NCBI GenBank assembly: GCA_964304625.1
Contig: OZ199838.1
Coordinates: 11,408,001 to 11,472,000 of the forward strand
Length of the DNA: 64,000 bases
Origin: Kudoa neothunni
Lineage: Eukaryota; Cnidaria
Reading direction: 5' to 3'
Every line of letters starts with the position of its first letter. Position 1 is the first letter of the stretch. The notes below the pieces were generated by a model that was not told the origin of the DNA, did not search any database, and saw only the letters and a list, made by a program, of their open reading frames with translations. Shown here in pieces: positions 1 to 12,172 of the stretch. Position numbers and translations under genes: made by a program.

Positions 1-2723
1 CGCAAGTGTTGCTGTAGATACCAAAATTTGAATGTGTCCATCAGCAAACAAATCTTCAACAAGTGCTCGATCGATTTTATTCATACCAGCATGATGTACA
101 GCAAATCCAAATGGTAAAAGATCTTTCAGGTTGGCATTCTTGGTTTCTTCAGATTCACTACGTAACACTTCTGACGATGCACTGCCATCGATAATAAATT
201 CGCCCAATGTTTCTCTCTCCAAACACATATCTCGAAGTGCTTTAGCTGTATTTACTGTCTCCTTACGAGAGTGAACAAATATCAATATTTGGCTTTTACC
301 AGCTCGCTCCATCACCTTCTCGTAAACAATTTCGTTGGAAAGTTGGAATCGTTTGAGAGCTTTTTTCTCGGTCAACCCTATGAATTGTTGTTGTAGGGGA
401 ACGGGTCGATACGAGTTATCAAAGTAGAACAATCCCTTCGATGGATCTACTCGAATAAAATTAGCCACATCGTGATAGTTGGGAAGAGTGGCACTTAGGC
501 CAACTATACGAATAGCTTGTTGCATTGATTCGCTGTGTCGAAAAACACGAGCAATCAACGATTCCAGTACCGGTCCCCTTGTGTCGTGTAACAAATGGAT
601 CTCATCAATTATAATAAGTGACACATGACGAACAAATTCTTTTTCGGCAGACTTTCTACTGATAATATCCCATTTTTCTGGAGTACAAACAATCACATGA
701 CTTTGTTCAATCTCCGATCGTTGCAATTGATGATCACCAGTCATCTCAGAAACAACCAGACCATAACTGCTAAGACGTTTAGAAAAATTGAGAACCATTT
801 CTTGAACTAATGATTTCATTGGTGCAATATAAATGATTTTAAATTGATCTTGACGGCCAGTTGCGTTGATAACTTTACCACTCGAACTATCCCAGTATTG
901 TCCAATCTCACGTAACATTGTGAGCAAAGCGACATTAGTTTTACCAGCACCAGTTGGTGCACATATGAGTAGATTTTCGGGTGAATTCAAAGCAACATCA
1001 CAAATTTTACTTTGAATTCGATTCAACGTTTGATAACCGGTAAAAGCTTGACTGCAATGATTGGGAAGTGATTTGACAGACACCAATCGCTCTTCACTAT
1101 CAACAACCGATGCCTTCGAAAATGGAACATGAACCTCTTCGTAGCCTTTTTTCTGTTTACGAAATGATCCAGTAGGTAGAAGACACTTTTTGTTGGTCAT
1201 CAAATGAGAACCTTCTTTAAACGCCAAACTTTCCAGATCGATAAGATGACGTTTATTTGCCGCATTGTCTACAAGCAAGTGATCTCCATCGAATGCTTCA
1301 TTAGCTCTGGAACGTCGCTCTGCAGCTTTACGTTCGCGTTCCTCTTTTAACACTTGATCAGTCTCGTTACCGATATTGAGACGATCCAATATAGAAATAA
1401 GCTCTTCTTTTTGCATCATAATTTTCTCAATTTCTTTTCTGTCGTTATCGCTTTGAGCTGCTGCCAACAATGTACAGTATAGGACAACATTTTTGTTTTT
1501 ACGAATTATTTTGATCAATGAAAATTTATCATGGCCCAACAACAACATCAATCGATTTTCCAAATCTCTATCATCAGTTGACGTTTTCAATGCAATTAAA
1601 ACCTCTTCCGCTTTAGAATGACTGATCTCGGCATTGTTATAAAATCTGTTCAATTCTCTCTGCAACCAGTACGCATCTATCTCCCACACATTCAATGAAT
1701 CGGACTCAGTTTTGGTTAATAGCTCGTTTGCTATGTTGGTCTGAATAACATTTTCAGTTGCGCGTTCTCTTCTCGAAGTAGGTTTTGCTTGCACACTGTT
1801 AACCTTCGATGAACCGATAACACTACTGATTCCAGATGCAAATGTGGTGGTAGCGTTTCCGGATTCAACTGTTTTCTTAGTAACACCATCCGCCGCATCT
1901 TTGTCATGATCACTATAACCTTCAGCTTTATCATCATCGCTGTGGTGCTCCTCTTCCATATCACATAAAGCAACTTGAGATTGTGGCTTTTCGTATTGAT
2001 AATCACCGCCCATATTGTCGGTTTGTTGCTCTTCCTCATCGTCATCCAAACGAACTGTCACACCATAATTGTTGGCAACCATCTCATCATCCATATTGAT
2101 ATCAATTTCGACGTCATAATCGGTGAGTTTTTTCGACAACCCAACCAGCATCGCATAACGATTGTCGGCAAATTGACCAATAAGAGAAGTGATCTCTTTA
2201 CGTTTATCACTATCTTTAGTGGTCTCATCTTTAAGAATTGATAAAATTTCATCAGCTGCACCTCTAAGAATATCTCTTGGTTGATCACCCAGAGTGGTTT
2301 GAATAAAATTCAAAAGAACATCGTAAGTGCGTTTGGTTTCTGTAGTCTTGGGTCGATACACCACACCAACCATGTCATCATAAAAGTCGTCATTTATCTT
2401 GGACTTTTTATTGGTTGAGCCCATAGTTGATCTGTCTGCATCATCCGTCAATAAAATATCGTCTTGATCCCTTTTTTCTGGTTTTTTCAACTCAGAAACA
2501 TTGGTTCTTTGATATCGATCTCCCATACGAGCATTATCCAAACGTCCAACAAGAGATTGTACCTCTCCTGTTGGTTCATCCTTGTAACGCTTGTCCATGA
2601 GAGAACGGTCAGCTTGAATGACCAAATTTGAATTCTATTACACATTAATTGACAATAAATCCACAAAAAACCACTCACTATTCGATATTCATACTGCTGC
2701 TTCTTGGCACTTTCCGACGCCAT
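1..2723 (-). CDS. SNRNP200: U5 snRNP 200-kDa helicase (Brr2), 5' part, cut by window edge
   Basis: Brr2 is the Ski2-like DExH helicase of the U5 snRNP; it unwinds U4/U6 during spliceosome activation. Exon 1 (2679-2723) encodes a start like human MADVTARSLQYEYK (here MASESAKKQQYEYRI). A 44-bp intron (2635-2678, donor GTGAGT, acceptor ATAG) follows, and exon 2 (1-2634) is open to the window edge, giving about 893 codons. Visible landmarks: the N-terminal NSNLVIQADRS block, the DEPTGEV motif, DQPRDIL, an acidic low-complexity stretch around 1,780-2,060, VWEIDAYWLQREL, Walker A CAPTGAGKT (about 940-966), DEIH box (about 594-611), SAT motif (about 485-505) and STATLA at the very edge. Only the first RecA cassette is inside. 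The frame is unbroken throughout, so the gene looks functional. Confidence 0.97.
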
Positions 2724-3735
2724 TCTACCCTTTTTAGCTGATGCGTGCGCGTTATATAACTTGGGTTCCCCATATAATACTGCAAACTTAAATGATTTAT
2801 TATGAAATTCTTTTTAATTTTGACTATTTTTTTAGATTAATAGAAAAATTAATTAGGTTAAATTTATTAATTTTAATTCAAACTAAGTTAAAACGCAGTG
2901 TGTATTGGCCCGTTTGGGGGACAATATACACTGCCAAGTTAAAAATATGATGGGTCACGTGTGTGATCCTATGTGGAGCCGCTGGTTCGTAATTTGCTTA
3001 GGCACCTGAAATAATAAATTTTTGGGATAAGTTTGCCAAAATAATTCTCGTGTGCTTTGATATGCATATAAACTACTTACGACTCTTTATTTGAATTAAA
3101 ATATTTACAGTCCAATCCAAATATTGTTTGATTGTTAAATATAGTAGTGGATATGGAGTTTTTTTCATAATTTCTTGGTTTTACAAATATGTTTTACAGA
3201 CAAATAAACTAAATGAAAAGTGTTCGATTTAATACATTTTGAGGATTGAATAGAAAAAGGCAGAATAACAAGGTTTCACCCGAATTCATCTAATGCGGTG
3301 CAGCCTAGGACTTCGACCATAATCCTTTCTGGAAGTGTGTTTGAACTCGGAATAATTTTTTCCTGTGCATAATAATGAAAATTGGTTTAATTTGTTCCCG
3401 CGCATCAAATAAATTACTATTTTTATTCTTGTTTATGAAAAACGTGAATACCTTGTTTATAAATATAAATGTAAAAATGAAATATTAAATATAATAGTAA
3501 AAGTGAAATAAAGTATAATATTTTTTGGTTGTCATACGATAGATCATAAAGGGTTCTCTTTCGATGACAACCGCACGATTTGATTGACCGATTCTTCTTC
3601 TAGAAATACTTTTCTTTTCTGTTTTTGCTCCAACTGGATTTGTCCTCAATACCCTTTATATATGTGTTTGGATTTGAAAGTGTTTCTGAGTCAAAATTTT
3701 TGGTCGAACTCCGAGGTTGCAATGTACAGTGCAAA
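2724..3735. other. Intergenic upstream of SNRNP200
   Basis: AT-rich sequence with no supported gene. It contains the small hairpin element at 2,885-2,944, listed separately. No TATA box or other promoter signal is distinctive enough to call. Confidence 0.5.
2885..2944. mobile_element. 42-bp inverted-repeat hairpin flanked by 9-bp direct repeat
   Basis: Two copies of AAGTTAAAA (2885-2893 and 2936-2944) flank a 42-bp palindrome-like insert (2894-2935). Its left arm starts CGCAGTGTGTATTG; the right arm reads GGCAGTGTATATTG on the other strand, about 12 of 14 matching. The structure is that of a DNA transposon shrunk to little more than its two ends. A 9-bp duplication fits MULE or Merlin-type targets better than hAT. 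The family is not known. Confidence 0.5.
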
Positions 3736-4230
3736 CTGGACAATATGACATAATGGTGTTAGGTATGACACGCACATTATGAGGTTGTGAGTTCAAAACC
3801 CATTCCGAGAGTTCCTGCACTCCCAACCCCAAATTGAGTAGAAAGGCTATAATAATCACAGGGATCTACAGTTTGTCGTGATCTTGCTTGCAGTTGGGAG
3901 GGGAGCCTGGCCGAAGGGTAGAACTCAGATGCTCATAAACGTCGGGGTACAGGAACGAAATAAAACCCTGTAGGGGGTTTTCGTAGAGCCAACGCTCACA
4001 TTCAGGCGGCTCTCCTAGACCAATTCTGGATTAGTCTAGGGTATGGTTAGGGGTGGTGGTTGCTCGAAAACCGAGTATATTTAATGTGTTAAAATCCCAC
4101 ATTGCCGCGTAAACGTAAGTCGTCCTAATTTGACGATGCGGTGCCTACAGCGTAAATGAAAAAGACCTAACCAGTCGAACTTCACAACCTAACAAATTGT
4201 ACCAGGGGTTTGACTTTGTAAACAAAAAAA
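3736..4230 (+). repeat. tRNA-derived SINE, copy 1
   Basis: About 495 bp that match 62,344-62,838 over the whole length in the same orientation. The head carries a Pol III B-box-like GAGTTCAAAACCC near 3,790-3,805 with a weaker A-box-like stretch about 40 bp upstream. The body has conserved blocks such as GCTCATAAACG, CAGGAACGAAAT, GGGTATGGTTAG and CCTACAGCGTAAATGAA, and the tail ends TTTGTAAACAAAAAAA. It is much richer in GC than its surroundings. Without a protein of its own it would rely on a LINE. Confidence 0.75.
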
Positions 4231-5788
4231 GCTAATACGTAGACACATTAAAAGCGCATAAAAAATACTTTAGAATAAAGATAAAAGAATTATGGAAATT
4301 AATTTAGGTTGGTTTGTGATTTGAATCATATTCCAATTGTACATCTATGTAATAATCTCCAAAAATATTGTCATGATATGTATCGTATGTTTTCTATATT
4401 GTTTTAAGTTTTTCATATTTTTCGATCGTTTATATTTCTATGGGACTAGGAAGATGGGTTGAAAGTTTAACGCATTTATGTCTCGTTCTACGTTGATCTA
4501 ATTTTTTTAATTATTGAATATATTTACGCATTCCAGTGTGATATTGGTCAAAAAGGAGCAAACATGTCTGTTGAACATTTTTGCAGAGTTAGATGCTAAT
4601 TGGACATTTTACATTGGTTTTTCAAAAGCATTCTATGACTCTGTTAGATTTTTACGATAAAATCTTTTTGGGGAAGGGCTAAATTTATTAATATTATGAT
4701 CGATACTCAGGTATAAACAAAATCACGAACAACAAATTATTTTTCATTATTGAGGCAGTTTTCAGAGTTTCATAATAATATATTTATGTTTTGATACTTC
4801 GATCATTTTTTTCTTATCAGCACTCTGCGAAAGGAGAGAAATTAAGTACTCCCTATCTAATTGTCACCATAAGAATTTATTTTTTTAGGAGTAATTAAAT
4901 ATTTTCTTCCAAAGCCCCTTTAAAATGTATAAATCGAAAATTTGTGGGAGTAGAGTAAATCCCACACTACTTGGGAGAACCAAAATAACTTGTGTAGAGT
5001 TAAAATTTGGCAGTAGAGATTTTAAAATAACCTCAGCGAATTAATGTATAATGAACTAACAGATTATTATAAAAAAAATAACAATCTAATGCGGAACAAA
5101 TGTGATTATTATTTCACGTAATAATCTCGAAAATATATCATTATAAAAAATTCGAAATAGAATGAAACCATCAAGAAAATTTGTTGTCACTATTTAATAT
5201 TACATTTATAATTTAACTAACGCGGTTAGGTTGGTTGGAAGATCTAATCCTCAAATCTAAATAGCTTATAGTTAGTGGTTATGTCAAACAAAGATTTACG
5301 CCCTTGTGATGTTTTCAAAAGTCACTCTCCTTTTTTTATTCAATTTATTCTCATTTGCACAATCGGCCCTTAAATTTGTTACAATAGCACACATTTTACT
5401 CTAAAAAGATCAAATGAATTGCATTTAAGATTTTTTATGAAATACAAGGAGACTTTTATTATTCAGGGATTTGAGGCGTTGAACGAGGTCAATTGTGCAA
5501 TTCTGAGATTCCGAAGAAAGGTGGTTGCTAAAGAGATTGTCAATACAACGAGCGGAAACAAAAATTACTCCTTAATATATAAGGAAAAATTAACACTTGC
5601 TCGGATCAACCCCTCAAAAAAGGATGTGGCACCAGTAATTACTGCCTATTGAGTCAAACCATAACAATCCAAAAGAACAACTTATAAAAATACAATAAAA
5701 TTAGAATCACAAGGCTCAGGAAGTAGTATATCGTTGATGGTTTCCAAAAAATAATTACTCAAAGCTGTTGGATACTAAATCTAATATG
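4231..5788. other. Gap, no supported gene
   Basis: An open frame at 5,419-5,652 (+, 77 codons) has no recognisable domain and is probably chance. I see no coding continuation of RRP1 on the minus strand that I can align with confidence. Confidence 0.4.
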
Positions 5789-5914
5789 TTATCGCCAACA
5801 AACAACGATTTCTACCAGTTCAGTTGTGGTATCATAATCTAAAGGGTATTTCTGAATTATTCGAACAAATTCTTTGTAGCTGTAATAGGGGAGTAAGTGC
5901 AACAATAATGTGTC
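5789..5914 (-). pseudogene. HEATR1/UTP10-like exon fragment
   Basis: About 41 open codons begin directly after a TTCTAG acceptor-like site and end at TAA (5789-5791). The peptide resembles the HEATR1 (UTP10, SSU processome) segment DSLIxxxLPYHETxxFVRVIQ: here the matching parts are DTLLLHLLPYY and EFVRIIQ. No neighbouring HEATR1 exon was found, and it lies just downstream of RRP1 exons on the same strand. It may be a gene scrap, or an exon of RRP1 that I misread; the first seems likelier. Confidence 0.4.
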
Positions 5915-5929
5915 CTAGAATTACATTGA

Positions 5930-6531
5930 ATTTTGATTATTTTTGACAATAAAATTAACGAAGCTCTGTACAACTCCTTTGAATAACTAATAATTTACAC
6001 TATAAGTTAAAATCTACCAAACAATTGGAATACATTGTAATATTTGTTCACACGAAATCGATCCACGTTAGCCCATTCTCGAGCCATTGTGGAAAAAAAG
6101 CATTCCATATATACCATTGCTACTGAATTTTGTTCTATTTTACAAGTGATATTGGCTATTAGAATGACAACTTCATTCTTGAAGAGAAATTATCGATTAG
6201 AAAGTTTTATTTTTCAACACTATTTAGACTCGAAAATACTTGCAACTGCACCTTGTCGGTATTCCATAAACAATAAAAAATTCCTTTCCATAATATCATC
6301 ATCGGTAGAGAATCCAATTCTAATTAATTTGGAAAAATAGAATAAATATTATACAAATAAATCGTGATATTCAGCTGAAAGCATGTGAAAGTAGCGATGG
6401 GGTTTTTTACCTGTCAAGGTGGATAGATAATTTATTACACATTCCAAATTTTGTTGGCGTTCAGTTTCATCACTACTTGCCAACTTTTTGGCGTAGACAA
6501 CTTCCACGCGTTGATCTTCCAACTCACTCAT
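5930..6531 (-). CDS. RRP1: Ribosomal RNA processing protein 1 (RRP1/Nop52), first exons only
   Basis: RRP1/Nop52 is a nucleolar protein needed for late 60S pre-rRNA processing. Exon 1 (6411-6531) starts MSELEDQRVEVVYAKKLASS, like human AEIQFAQRLASSEKG. Introns follow at 6320-6410, 6178-6239 and 5987-6033. Exon 2 (6240-6319) has ILWKGIFYCLWNTDK (human IWKGLFYCMWVQD). Exon 3 (6034-6177) has MAREWANVDRFRVNKYYN (human MNREWKGIDRLRLDKYYM). Exon 4 starts at 5986 with LFKGVVQSFVNF (human IRLVLRQSFEVL). All three junctions keep frame. After about 50 bases of exon 4 the homology is lost and no later exon is placed, so the gene is either truncated here or continues past what I can recognise. Confidence 0.8.
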
Positions 6532-7422
6532 GGTCCAAATAGTCGGCTGTTGACGGCAAAAGAGTTTCAGCTGCTAATAGCTTTTTCATTTTGTTCAAGC
6601 ATCACAATGTACTTTTGAATTGAAATGGTATTAATTCAACGTTTTCTAATGTAAATCGTTGTTGTGTAGGGAGTGAACTTGTTTCTGTCCTTAGTTAGAA
6701 TATTTATAATAATTGTTTAGGTTTCTTGGATAATCAAACAAAACCGTAAGACATTTCATCAAATAGAATCATTCGAATATTTTATTCACATTTTTATTTT
6801 AAATAAGAACGTTATAATTAACTTTCTATGTTTTCATGGTACAACAAAAATTATTCAAAAAGTGTATTAATAATTTTTTTTAAGTTAAAATTTTGTCTAG
6901 TGAATTTTATATACAATTTAAGTTTAATGTTATTAAATGAAACGTAAATCATACATTAAGTTATAAATATTTTAAGTTTATGATAAATTCAGAGACCGCT
7001 TTTACGCAAGTCGAATTTTACAAATTTAAAAAATAATTAAATGTAAATAATTAAACGTAAAATCTAAATCTAAATTATATATCGGAGTTAAAAATTTTCT
7101 ACAATTAATCCGCGTGACTACATGGTTGCGCACCTTTCCTTGTTACATATTTAAAAACGGATATATAATTTTTGAAGGATTGAAAAAAGCCATTTACATG
7201 CCGTACTTACACAATTTATTTAGTGGAATTTAAGATACCATACAATTTTGACAAAGATATTGATCGCTGAAGATATCGTATTTGGCGAAAAAGGGTACGT
7301 TAAAAATTCGTTCGACTATTTTTCCTTATATCAAAATAATAAATTATTTTAATTTGAGCGGAAAATAATATTCTTCCCCAAAACTTTTTTCATGTAAACG
7401 CTTATGGCTAAAGTATGGTATA
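6532..7422. other. Intergenic
   Basis: AT-rich sequence upstream of RRP1, with no gene or repeat recognised. Confidence 0.4.
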
Positions 7423-8300
7423 ATGAGTTGGCTTCGGGTATTTACGCGAATCTACGTATTAGCGCTAGCAGTCAAGGATTTTTCCCTCTCTAACGTTGAT
7501 TCAATGATTCTAGAAGATATATATTTATTGCAGAGAAATCATGAAAAATTCGTATGGTTTTTACAAAGCTTAGGATTGCTTCCAAAAGAGCGGATTCGTG
7601 AAAAGTGTAATTTACAGATGAGACAAAAAAAAGATCAAGTAATTGATGGATATGGCTTCAAATGTATTGGATGTTGAAGAATATTAAGCCTTCGTGAAGG
7701 AACTTTTCTGAAAGTTCAAGCTATTGTTATGGCAAAGATTTATGCTAATATATTTTTGTTTTTGACATTCAAATGTCGTATAACATGTGCATGAAACAAT
7801 CATAAATGGGTTCGAGAGAAACAATAATTAATTGGAAAAACCATATGAGAGAGATCTACGTAGAATATTCCAATTTAAATCGCGTGATTGTGGGAGGTGA
7901 AAATGTTATTGTTCAGATCGACGAATCGAACATATGCAAGAGAAAATACCACCAGGAAGAGTGCTAGTGAATCAGAATGTGTGGATTGTCGATGAAAACA
8001 ACAACATTTTTCAAGTATTGGCCGAAATGAGAAATCAGTCTACATTCGAATCCATAATTACTCAATATGTCGCTCGTGGATCAATAATATGGGCTGACAA
8101 ATGAGATGGCTATAACTCTCCTGAGTTTTTGGGTTACGTGCACGAGCCCGTAAATCACAGTATTGAATTCAAAACCGTTGATGGCGCGCCACAAATAAGA
8201 TCGAGGCTATTTGGGGAGCAATCAAAAGAAAGTTCCGCCACCTAACCAAAGAGGTGTCACACTTGATGAGATCGTACTTATCTTACTACCTATTAAAAAA
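7423..8300 (+). mobile_element. Merlin (IS1016/IS1595-like) transposase remnant
   Basis: A decayed DDE transposase of the Merlin superfamily. The N-terminal zinc-finger region reads SLGLLPKERIREKCNLQMRQ and DGYGFKC (7,500-7,665), followed out of frame by ISLREGTF (about 7,683). The catalytic domain shows VIVQIDES (first D, about 7,905-7,930), IIWADK (second D, about 8,085-8,100) and TNKIEAIWGAIKRKFRHL (E, about 8,195-8,245). At least three frame changes and an in-frame TGA right after the second D motif make it dead. I could not find terminal inverted repeats. It has no neighbours of related function. Confidence 0.85.
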
Positions 8301-9536
8301 AATTAAAGATGAGAGACTTTCTACGTATATAAAAACAATTAACGAAATATATTTACACCAGAATTTATTATTATCGTTATTTACAAAATTAATATCTTTC
8401 ATCAGAGTGTTGAAGAAAGTATCCGAAGCCAACCCCCTATTCCGTACTTTAATCAACGTTTATTATTATTTTGCGAGAAATTGTAATTCTCAAGCAGCAA
8501 TTTACGTCATAATATGATGCACGCGCGCATATTCGAAGAAACAATTGAGTAAATTATTACAATTTTCAAGTTTATGAATCACATTCGTATCGATGATGTT
8601 TACGAAATTTAATAAGTAAAAAGTGATATACACAATTTTTAAGGTCTTATTTTATTAAATTTCCTATATTTGATTATTGAGGAAAAATTGAGACTATTGT
8701 CATCTTTTATCAATTATAATATTATAGACTAATTTATAAGTATCATTTATCTGGTGTAAATTCCATAAGGGACTAAATATAGATGTGGGTAATATAGAAT
8801 TAAAGACTAAAAATATCGATATGAAACAGACAAGAATAGAAAAGGATTTTGAAAAAACAATATAAAATAAAATTGATATTCTTCTAATGCAGCAGTTTAT
8901 TTTCTGTTTTATTTTCCAATGGTTTTCGCAAGTTACACCTAGTGCCAAATTGAGGTTCGACTGAATACGTAAATATCTACTCAGACACCACAAACCCGTC
9001 GAAAGTAGAGTAACGCACGAGACGATAATGTATGGTTTTTAGTAATGCACATCGTCCCAGAAAAGGATATTAACTCTACAGATGGAATTTGATATTAGTG
9101 ATTTTCTATATGTAAATGAAAAGATGCATGTAGTCTAATTCTGAAAACGCGATATCTCAAGATCTTTGAGAGTTGGCGTAGCGAACGAACGTACGAGCCG
9201 CCAGTTGCTAAAGTTGGTCAGAATACCACTTGACAATTTGAGCCATTAGCGTTTTTTTAAATTTCTTAATGTTCAACTGGACTTTTAGGTTTAAACATCT
9301 CATTGATGGAATAGTTGATCATCGCCTGCTATACGGTGCCCTTTGAGGTTGTTTAACCGATTTTTCACCAAAATCAACCAAATCCAAACATCATAGACAT
9401 CAGCCAGAAAGAACTTGTGATCCAGCATTTTTAACAAATAGACGAGTTTTCCCATATAAAAAATTAATATACACAGTTGTTATCGTTCATTTAAGTTCAA
9501 AAAAATTCTCTTACGCCCGACATAAATAAGCTTATT
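8301..9536. other. Intergenic
   Basis: An open frame ending at 8,517 continues the transposase tail without clear homology. The stretch 8,990-9,260 is less AT-rich than its surroundings but matched nothing I know. Confidence 0.4.
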
Positions 9537-9544
9537 ATAATAAT

Positions 9545-11621
9545 CAGACAAAGCGCCTTCGTGTATTCATTCGTGTTCGTATTTTCACGAATTAAAAACC
9601 ATGCCTAAAGTTTGGCACGAAATATGAACGAAATTTATTTTATCTATAAATTTCTGGTACGAATCGCGAACGAAATCATATTCATGGATTTTGTATGAGG
9701 AGGTTTAATTTTTGAAATATATCGAAATTATGACTCCGTAAATTTTATACTAGTTATAAATCAATCCCTAAGAAAATAATATCAAATATCTTATGTTATT
9801 TATGTTGCAAAACTGTATTCTTAATAATTTTTCTCAATTTTAATTATACATTATATTCAAATCGATCTAGTTGATTCCAGAACATATAAATTTATTATCA
9901 TAATTTCTAAAAATCGTGAGCGTGGTGAAAAAATTTAAGGCGTCATGTCGATAGATTTAAACGACGAAATAATGAGATTTTCTATGAAGAGAAACTTCTA
10001 GAGCTTGTTACTACGTAATTAATGTTATGGTTTGATAGGAACATAATTTTTATGAGGTTGTATTTCAGAAGACGTTTTTTCTATATGCTTATTTTATTTC
10101 AAACCGATAAAAATATAGCTAAACGATCTATTGCATTTTATGAGAATAATAAAGTCAGTTTGGGAGATTTCATCTCCATCTTTGGTAAATGTGAATTGAA
10201 AATTATCTCATTCCTTTGTCCTAATGCTAGACATTTTCCATGAGTAGAGAGCATCATTATTTCAACCTTTTTTTACATCGTCAGTATTCCGGAAGAACAT
10301 TTCAAATAGGGGTTTAAAAATGTGAGCATCGAGACTATCGAATATTCGAAATTTAAATAATGAGGGAGTAATTCAAATTTCGGAGGATTAGCTGAAACAA
10401 CGTGCATTTACATCCAATATGTAAGCAAACTAGCGTCAATAGCTCAATGTCGCTCGGTATCGAAAATATTTAGATTAAAAAATCTCTTAAAACAACTCGA
10501 AAAATATGACGATCCGTTCAGTTAACGTGTTAAAAATTTATGTGTGCTTTTTACTAACATTATAAAATAGAAAACCTAAAATACAATAGTTAATCGTGAA
10601 AATATTAAATCAGATTAAATATAAATTTATGAGCCATATAAGCACAAAAAATAAGGACAACTATGATGTATTTTTATGCAATATCTTTATTAGTCGCCAT
10701 TTTTACGGCATTTTTGTATTTGGTTGTATTTAGTCTTTTATCTAATAAATATTGAAAAATTAATTGATGAAAATGTGAATTATAAACTAGTCTAACTCCT
10801 TCTAATGCAACTAAATTGTCACCTAAAAAATTTATAAACTAAAAAATGAATCAATTAATTGAGATAACTTTGTAAAAAGTTTATAGTACATATATAAATA
10901 ATAATACAATAAATATTTTAATATTATTAAATGTGTGAAGCTCACTTAAATGGTTGAATCATATAATTTTGAAAACGAAAAATTATCAAAAATGTTTTTG
11001 AGTCGTATAATTAATTTAGAAGTTAATGTAAGAACAATGGAGTGAGTTATCATTGGTTTTTCGAAATTTAACGAAGATTTTGCAAATGTCGATAATATTG
11101 TATTCGGGATTTGGAAGCAAAATTAGAAGTTATAAAAATTAGCTGAATCATTGCTTTTGAGATTCATTTATTTTATTATGAACAATCGCTTAAGTACAGG
11201 TTAAAAATAACACTCAAAAGGTTGTTTTTACATTCTTAATCCTACCGTATTACTTGATTTAGAACCAAATTGCTTCAATTTTAATAAACACCTACTAATC
11301 TAAATTCTCGAACTTAAAAGATTATCGTGTGTTTTTGAGAAATTTAATTAAAATATTCACTATAAACAAGATACGACTATAATCAATGAAATCCCAAATG
11401 CTAATTCGACCCTGTGAGTTCATACTAATATTCTCAACATGGTAATCAAAAAGTCCATTTATACGGAAAAAGTATCTTGATACTCGATTATTCAAACAAC
11501 TTATTTCAAACTGTCAGGGTGGCGCGAACACGAATGAAACACGAAATAATTCATAAATTGGCCACAATGTTGTCACGAACACGAACACACAAAATTTTCA
11601 CGAACAAAAGTGTATTGTCTG
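9545..11621. mobile_element. Non-autonomous hAT element, 2.08 kb, perfect 8-bp TSD
   Basis: The 8-bp direct repeat ATAATAAT flanks the element exactly (9537-9544 and 11622-11629). The ends are CAGACAAAGC on the left and GTATTGTCTG on the right (reverse complement CAGACAATAC). Both subterminal regions carry many short repeats of the CACGAA / TTCGTGTTCG type (9,555-9,680 and 11,520-11,610), a usual feature of hAT ends. No transposase is recognisable inside; the longest frame (10,022-10,243) shows no domain. It probably moved with a transposase supplied in trans. Confidence 0.75.
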
Positions 11622-11629
11622 ATAATAAT

Positions 11630-12172
11630 ATATTGGGATGTGTGCTTGGATAGTTTATCACGACTTATAGTATAATTAAATGGAATTAAAGTGTTATTCG
11701 AAAAGTTAAAAAAAAGTATTTTCCCGATTTAATATATATTTATGAGATTCAATTAATACTATTAAAGATAAAAATTAGAAAATTTTTGTTGAGGTGGGGA
11801 TATACATTTGGTTAAACTCAGCTTAGTTTTGTAAGCAGTATTACGGTGACGTCTCGGAGGAAATTTGGATTTTAGAAGAAATTGATTATAATTTTGCAGT
11901 CCTAATACTTTTATTATGTCTAACATAGGTATGATATTACAAAATATTTTTGGTTGAATATGGGCGTAAGCATTAATATTCTAAGAGTGTTTTTTTAAAT
12001 AAAACAATAAAAAATTTGCATATTTTAGGATTAGATGAGAATTAACTTAATTTTTGGATTCAGAAAGATTATATTTTTATGTAACATTATATTTATATTA
12101 TTTAATTTAAAAATTTCCATTTCTCAGTTGGTTAGATATTTTAGTTACTTTTGGTTGTTTGAAAGAATAATA
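11630..12172. other. Intergenic
   Basis: AT-rich spacer between two transposable elements; nothing recognised. Confidence 0.4.
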
